From positions 1-8,329 of the forward strand of contig DDVI01000005.1 in NCBI GenBank assembly GCA_002345205.1: DNA of 8,329 bases, read 5' to 3'. The translations under genes and the position numbers were made by a program. This stretch comes from Bdellovibrionaceae bacterium UBA2316. GTDB taxonomy: Bacteria > Bdellovibrionota > Bdellovibrionia > Bdellovibrionales > Bdellovibrionaceae. The notes beneath the pieces are model-generated. The model did no database searches. It was not told the DNA's origin and saw only the letters and a list, made by a program, of their open reading frames with translations. Positions 7,201 through 8,329 of the stretch are shown piece after piece. Position 1 is the stretch's first letter. Each line of letters begins with the position of its first letter.

Positions 7201-7294
7201 AGGTCGCATAATTGAGTCAGGCACACACAATCAATTACTTTCATTAAATGGTGAGTACGCTGAATTGTACAGAAATCAAGTGGGGTTTAACTAA
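4205..7294 (+). CDS. ABC exporter with tandem CNB-like and inactive C39-like domains
   Basis: A 1029-residue inner-membrane exporter subunit. Residues about 35-145 and 190-275 look like two divergent CNB-like beta-barrel domains, joined by a helical stretch (147-190). Neither keeps a phosphate-binding cassette. Residues about 320-440 resemble a C39 peptidase domain (ending in LCLDPEHGLVSI), but the catalytic Cys position is near T329 and no His fits the HFVVL position. It is therefore a C39-like domain (CLD), as in HlyB. Six membrane spans follow at about 479-500, 514-536, 596-612, 613-633, 704-720 and 732-757. The nucleotide-binding domain (about 788-1029) has A-loop Y798, Walker A GPSGSGKST (823-831), Q-loop Q871, signature LSGGE (927-931), Walker B IIVLDEAT (947-954, catalytic E952) and D-loop YLD. 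The switch histidine is Q983. The stop overlaps the next ATG by one base (TAATG), so the pair is probably made in equal amounts and may act as a heterodimer. Confidence 0.9.
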   Translation: MSNAYQEDLPTLLQPNFFSETNVMDTMYVGKLPQTSFLRFFPEKADAILALGEVRSHKQGSTIVSGRSRLESLLIPLNIPLQIKVSSENIGLNKVISSVEPSELIGFREVLEGIDYPFVVQTLYGSASIFSISRSNFLSIFTDQSDLKKIALLAASKSISNFFNWLLDHDVPLANVHALMRSMIEKAVVEKNAPIQLKRKSLMFIEEGVVSAENLSVSDSVKVKLHRGHWMGASYFPENNNKRFEFKVEETATLLLIDLQTLMTNIPQAVLGKMVAEPVIVSLVSKFDTTIEVNELEITKETDPLHDLGWHVDPSRLRKASEPASFAFTNLWNLLAFLDYSANEKQILALAKAKSFLNLGSTAQILEDMGFVCSIIRIPDGIEYQPDFPMVHYALGRPLLVLKMGKDFVLCLDPEHGLVSITRGYFTSIGAHYFLQVTETHIKTITKTSAKISQLKPEVAGKMLLNYFFSLNRNEFRNVYIFKLFQSVAILAVPAYLLGLINQTVGLSRIDHMDTYITGLFIFILFQVTAILAYNFYSNSITATFKSSIQPFFFRLFMQQPTNQVTAIKSGIIKSRIQMVEFVMSGLRANQIEIKQYFLTLGVCLISIGFFVWQSAAVLLAAAIVGVVVVAYLRRNGDSEEINSSQARQELNDLVTDLVKGFESIKVSRAEKWMQEKIKNKFISVTRSSLAFAKSNSGYNFIGRAIFQTGIALSLFVAIDESLKAHVTTHSAMVLTMFFNYSLGPFLGLLTVFFNFQMQGLYNMTGQFLKMDNSEQSKTLKVVSLDGNIRFERVNFRYNDKLPFVLQDISFTINEGETVAIVGPSGSGKSTLARLIAKMNEPTGGKIFFDEVDARTINPVSFQSQIGFVAQTPTLFSGTIAQNISLSDDVIDSSAILNASRICGANAFIEKLPGGYSYKLKEGGRGLSGGERQLIAMARMFYSDPNIIVLDEATAYLDKITEKGVSDSLSKTAEKKTIVYVVQNISIAKRADRIIVVKQGRIIESGTHNQLLSLNGEYAELYRNQVGFN

Positions 7295-8329
7295 TGCTAT
7301 TTGGTATAAATTCCTACATTAAAGTTATCAAAGGCTCGATGCTGAATTTCATTTCGGAAACCGATCTGCAAAAGCTTTTGCAGACGGCGCAGATGCAAAA
7401 AACTGATCGTGGTCAAAAGATTCAGCGCGAAGAAATACCGGGATTTCTATTTTTAGTTTTAGAAGGTGAAGTCTCTGTTCGTTCTAAAAATGGTCCAGAA
7501 ATGGAGCGTTTAAAAGCGGGTCGCACATTAGAATTACGACCCTTGTTACTTGGTGAAAAGTCGTGGCAGTTTGATTGGGTCGCTGAATCAAGTTGTATAA
7601 TTTTAAAGATCCAATGGGGCCCGTGCCAGGAGGCGCTTAAGAAAAATGCGGAAGCGTATAGTTATTTAGGGCGGATGGCGAGTTCCGTTATTCTGCAAAA
7701 AACGAAACGAGACATGCGCGGTATTGGTATGTCCTATGATTCCGTTGTCAAAGTAGTCTCAAAATTGAAATTTGACAGTATTGAATCTATCAGTACGAAA
7801 GTTAAAAACCGAGTATTTTGTATCGTTCAACAGGGCGAGATTCATGGCTATGTGGAGTTAAATTCACAAAAAAGAAAGGTCATCAATTACCAGGCCGGCG
7901 ATGCTGTTCTTTTTGATCTATTGCAAACAACTGTCCAATTCAAAGGTAGTGAAAACAACAAACTATGGTATCTGGCCGAGTCAGATTGGGTAGAGTCGGG
8001 TTTAGGGAAAGAATTTGTAAAATACCTAGAAATTTTCACCAGCGCCGGACGAAGCAAGACAGCTCGCACAGACGAAACTTCAGATACACATATTTCGGAA
8101 ACACCAGTCGAACGTAAGTACGCACAAATCAGTTCTGAGCCACTGTCCAATAAAGCCAAAGCAAAATTCCATCTGTGGAAATTCTTTCCTCCGTTCATGG
8201 AGGTCAGTTACGGTGACGATCGAAGTTTAGTTTCAATTATTGCCACTTTGTCATCCTATATGGGTTTTCCGATGGGACAAAAGCGTGCCGATGCGAAAGT
8301 AAAGGGATTAATTAGGGCGCGCTGCCAAA
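7294..8329 (+). CDS. Second exporter-like subunit, N-terminal part only (CNB-like domains plus C39-like start)
   Basis: The first 345 residues are visible and the frame is open to the right edge. Residues about 17-118 form a recognisable CNB-like domain (FLFLVLEGEVSV, LKAGRTLELRPLLLGE, CIILKI), but the phosphate-binding cassette with its conserved Arg is not present. Residues about 155-245 form a second, more divergent copy (VFCIVQQGEIHGYVEL, INYQAGDAVLF). A charged linker (250-290) precedes SYGDDRSLVSIIATLSSYMGF at 305-325, which aligns with the start of a C39 domain; the catalytic Cys of the DCG motif would be D309. The order matches the N-terminal third of the upstream exporter, so a membrane domain and nucleotide-binding domain are expected beyond the window; this is inference. 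The ATG at 7294 overlaps the previous stop by one base and has GTGGGG upstream. The best explanation is the partner half of a heterodimeric exporter. Confidence 0.8.
   Translation, partial: MLFGINSYIKVIKGSMLNFISETDLQKLLQTAQMQKTDRGQKIQREEIPGFLFLVLEGEVSVRSKNGPEMERLKAGRTLELRPLLLGEKSWQFDWVAESSCIILKIQWGPCQEALKKNAEAYSYLGRMASSVILQKTKRDMRGIGMSYDSVVKVVSKLKFDSIESISTKVKNRVFCIVQQGEIHGYVELNSQKRKVINYQAGDAVLFDLLQTTVQFKGSENNKLWYLAESDWVESGLGKEFVKYLEIFTSAGRSKTARTDETSDTHISETPVERKYAQISSEPLSNKAKAKFHLWKFFPPFMEVSYGDDRSLVSIIATLSSYMGFPMGQKRADAKVKGLIRARCQ

Noticed and set aside
7887..8198. Minus-strand ORF opposite the third secretion gene.
   Set aside because: The opposite frame gives a coherent CNB-like protein continuous with its operon, so this is a shadow.
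1..8329. CRISPR array, insertion sequence, tRNA or prophage signs.
   Set aside because: No spaced direct repeats, terminal inverted repeats with a transposase, cloverleaf-like sequence or phage-type genes were seen.

Overview
The window looks like a chromosomal segment of a motile Gram-negative bacterium. The best guess is a moderate- to low-GC member of the Bdellovibrionota (Bdellovibrio-like predators) or a related deltaproteobacterial lineage. The evidence is a CheY closely resembling the enterobacterial single-domain CheY but paired with a CheX-type phosphatase rather than CheZ, a receiver protein of a common deltaproteobacterial style, and an inner-membrane/periplasmic type I secretion module. 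The taxon is inferred from gene content and style only; no marker RNA gene is present.

Region 1 (1-1552, minus strand) is a signalling operon in the order cheY, cheX, then a degenerate receiver-domain protein that runs off the left edge. Gaps are only 16-17 nt. CheY carries the motor signal and CheX would dephosphorylate CheY-P. The third gene keeps a possible phospho-acceptor Asp but has lost other receiver residues. A near-perfect intrinsic terminator (13-bp stem, nine U) lies inside its first 22 codons.

Region 2 (1553-1882) is the divergent control region between cheY and a small transcription factor. It holds a sigma28 (FliA)-like promoter candidate for cheY and a 17-codon, Arg-rich upstream ORF with a good Shine-Dalgarno sequence in front of the regulator gene.

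Region 3 (1883-2771, plus strand) has two closely spaced genes: a stand-alone LuxR/GerE-type DNA-binding protein with a low-complexity tail, and a hotdog-fold acyl-CoA thioesterase.

Region 4 (2946 to the right edge, plus strand) is a translationally coupled operon. It encodes an HlyD-like periplasmic adaptor, a 1029-residue ABC exporter, and the N-terminal 345 residues of a second protein with the same N-terminal layout. Both large proteins begin with two cyclic-nucleotide-binding-like (CNB-like) beta domains followed by a C39-peptidase-like domain without the catalytic residues. The complete one continues into a six-helix ABC membrane domain and a nucleotide-binding domain whose switch histidine is glutamine. 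The most economical reading is a heterodimeric, ligand- or partner-gated type I secretion exporter that moves its substrate without C39 cleavage. No substrate or outer-membrane TolC-like gene is visible in the window.
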